A DNA stretch of 64,000 bases from contig NZ_UAVD01000010.1 in NCBI RefSeq assembly GCF_900460065.1, positions 103,844 through 167,843 of the forward strand, read 5' to 3'. Under the pieces are notes generated by a model. That model searched no databases. It was not told the origin of the DNA and saw only the letters and a program-made list of their open reading frames with translations. The stretch's first letter is position 1. Every line of letters begins with the position of its first letter. The DNA comes from Streptomyces griseus. GTDB taxonomy: Bacteria > Actinomycetota > Actinomycetes > Streptomycetales > Streptomycetaceae. The position numbers and the translations under genes are program-made. Positions 62,563 to 64,000 of this stretch are shown in pieces.

Positions 62563-63911
62563 CGCTCCTCCTCGGGCCCGGCCGGTGCGTACCAGTCGCG
62601 CCGGGTGGCGGGCATCGCGGCGGAGCCGACCGGGTCGGGCCGTACGCAGAGGATCTGGTCGACGCCCATCCGCCGTTCCTCGAACGCGAGCGCGCCGCCG
62701 ACGAGGTAGAGCCGCCACACCCGCGCGGTCTCCTCCCCCACCAGGGCGACGAACTCCGCCCAGCGCTCCTCCAGGGTGCGCCGCCAGGCCTCCACCGTCC
62801 ACACGTAGTGCTCGCGCAGCGATTCGACGTCACGCACCTCCAGGCCGGCGCCCTCCAGCAGGGCGACGGTCTCGCCGAGCGGACGCATGTGCATGTCGGG
62901 GGCGATGTAGGACTCGATGAACGCGCCGCCGCCGGGCGCGATGGCCCCCCGGGACATCTGCTGGACCAGGGCCCGCCCCCGCGGCCGGAGCACGTCGTGC
63001 AGGATCGCGGTGAACGCCGGGTACTCGGCGTCCCCGACGTGCTCGCCCATCTCGACCGTGGACACGGCGTCGTACGCCCCCCGGGTCTCCGGCCGCCCCG
63101 CGATGTCCCGGTAGTCGATGTGTCGCACCTCGACGAGCTCGCCGAGGCCGCGTGCGGCGACCTGCTCGCGTACGTACGCGGCCTGTTCGGCGGCGAGGGT
63201 GACGGCGGTGACGCGGACGCCGTGGCGCTCGGCCGCGTACAGGGTCAGCGACCCCCAGCCGCAGCCGATGTCCAGCAGCCGCGCGCCGGGCCGCAGTCCG
63301 AGCTTGCGGCAGATCAGCTCCAGCTTGTCGCGCTGGGCGTCGGCCGCGCCGTAGCCCGGCGCGTCGCTGGTCCAGTAGCCGCAGGAGTACGCCATCGTCT
63401 CGTCGAGGAGCAGCGCGTAGAAGGCGTTGGACAGGTCGTAGTGGTGGCTGATCGCCGCCCGGTCGCGGGCCTTGCTGTGCAGGGTCCCGCGCAGTCCGGC
63501 GCGGGCGGCGGGGGCCGGCGGCCGGGGGCCGACCGCGCCGAGGCGCAGGGCGAGGCCCGCCGCCCTGATCCGGTCCGCGAGGGCGGGCGAGGGCGGGGTG
63601 AGGCCGCGGTCGCGCGCGGCCCGGCGCATGGCGCGCAGCCCGTCGCCGAGATCGGTGTCGAGGTCGATGTCACCGGTGATGTAGGCCTCGGCGAGGCCGA
63701 GTTCGCCCGGCTCCCACAGCAGGCGGCGCAGCGCTCTGCGGGTCCGCACATGGACGGTGGGGGCGTCCCTGGGCCCGGTCTCGCTGCCGTCCCACATCCG
63801 GACCCGGACCGGCGGCGGGCCGCCGAGGAACCGCTCGATCAGCGGTTCGACGCGCTGGGCGGCCCCGGTCGGGGTGCGCCGGGCGGGGGGCTTGGGTGCG
63901 GTCGTGGTCAC
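62559..63911 (-). CDS. Cyclopropane-fatty-acyl-phospholipid-synthase-family methyltransferase
   Basis: 450 aa. N-terminal CFA domain with LAEAYITGDIDLDTDL near 73; SAM motif I RLLDIGCGWGSLTLYAAE near 212; ISHHYDLSNAFYALLLDETM near 155 and VSTVEMGEHVG near 286 are family signatures, and FIESYIAPDMHMRP near 335 is the CFA motif. Transfers a methylene or methyl from SAM to an acyl double bond. GTG at 63911. Overlaps both neighbours by 4 nt, so it sits in a tight operon. Confidence 0.93.
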   Translation of the reverse strand: MTTTAPKPPARRTPTGAAQRVEPLIERFLGGPPPVRVRMWDGSETGPRDAPTVHVRTRRALRRLLWEPGELGLAEAYITGDIDLDTDLGDGLRAMRRAARDRGLTPPSPALADRIRAAGLALRLGAVGPRPPAPAARAGLRGTLHSKARDRAAISHHYDLSNAFYALLLDETMAYSCGYWTSDAPGYGAADAQRDKLELICRKLGLRPGARLLDIGCGWGSLTLYAAERHGVRVTAVTLAAEQAAYVREQVAARGLGELVEVRHIDYRDIAGRPETRGAYDAVSTVEMGEHVGDAEYPAFTAILHDVLRPRGRALVQQMSRGAIAPGGGAFIESYIAPDMHMRPLGETVALLEGAGLEVRDVESLREHYVWTVEAWRRTLEERWAEFVALVGEETARVWRLYLVGGALAFEERRMGVDQILCVRPDPVGSAAMPATRRDWYAPAGPEEER

Positions 63912-64000
63912 GCGGTCTCCTCGCGGGTCAGAACCAGTTGCTGCACATCGAGATAGCCGGAGCGGAAGCCCGCTTCGGAGTAGGCGAGGTAGAAGGTCCA
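63908..64000 (-). CDS. Second CFA-synthase-type methyltransferase, C-terminal fragment
   Basis: Only the last 30 codons are in the window; the gene continues to the right. The protein ends WTFYLAYSEAGFRSGYLDVQ then QLVLTREETA, the usual C-terminus of CFA synthases (FYLAYCEAGF, then QLVL). Its stop overlaps the next CFA gene start by 4 nt (GTGA), giving two such enzymes in a row. Family call rests on the tail alone. Confidence 0.65.
   Translation of the reverse strand, partial: WTFYLAYSEAGFRSGYLDVQQLVLTREETA

Overview
The window is high-GC Streptomyces chromosome. Genes starting with ATG, GTG or TTG follow clear Shine-Dalgarno sites, codons end mostly in G or C, and TTA codons are very rare. 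Positions 1-26655 hold most of the streptomycin biosynthetic gene cluster in the order I remember for Streptomyces griseus: strI(partial)-strH-strG-strF-strB1-strA-strR-strD-strE-strL-strM-strB2-strN-strO-stsA-stsB-stsC-stsD-stsE-stsF-stsG-strW-strV-strU. Lengths of StrR (350 aa), StrA (307 aa), StrB1 (348 aa) and the photolyase (455 aa) also agree with S. griseus, so the source is very probably S. griseus or a near relative. The left edge cuts strI; genes known further left (strK, strS and others) are outside.

How the cluster works: StrD, StrE, StrM and StrL make dTDP-L-dihydrostreptose. StsC, StsA, StrB1, StrN, StsE, StrO, StsB and StrI make streptidine 6-phosphate from myo-inositol. StrF, StrG, StsD, StsF and StsG are left for the poorly resolved N-methyl-L-glucosamine branch. 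StrH is the likely dihydrostreptosyltransferase. StrV/StrW export the phosphorylated, inactive product, and StrA phosphorylates streptomycin for self-protection. StrR is the pathway activator; its operator (GTTCGACTG-N11-CAGTCGAAC) occurs at four places. strR and strN carry TTA codons (bldA control), and AdpA consensus boxes lie upstream of strR.

Positions 26778-28744 hold a Nudix hydrolase and an NsdA-like helix-turn-helix/TPR regulator at the edge of the cluster. From 29160 to about 39165 the content is conserved core: pheT-pheS, an orphan histidine kinase, a SpoU/TrmH methyltransferase, rplT-rpmI-infC (infC starts at ATC behind a structured leader), a DUF1844 protein, an aquaporin and an SseB protein.

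Positions 39242-55447 are general accessory and housekeeping modules: a TetR/EamA efflux pair with duplicated operators, a mycosin-like protease with a proline-rich repeat membrane protein, a fold-III PLP enzyme, a DUF2510 membrane protein, a LysR/TDT transporter pair, a BtuF-like binding protein, an XRE-cupin regulator, a glycine-betaine ABC system with two fused binding domains, and a 5'-3' exonuclease.

Positions 55456-64000 hold an iron-box-controlled siderophore-interacting protein, then an island resembling photo-oxidative stress modules: MerR regulator, two membrane proteins (one ABA4-like), ECF sigma plus zinc anti-sigma, photolyase, DUF1295 protein and two cyclopropane-fatty-acid-synthase-type methyltransferases (the last cut by the window edge). 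I saw no tRNA or rRNA gene, CRISPR array, transposase or phage gene. The str cluster is a described system; the least explained parts are listed as findings.
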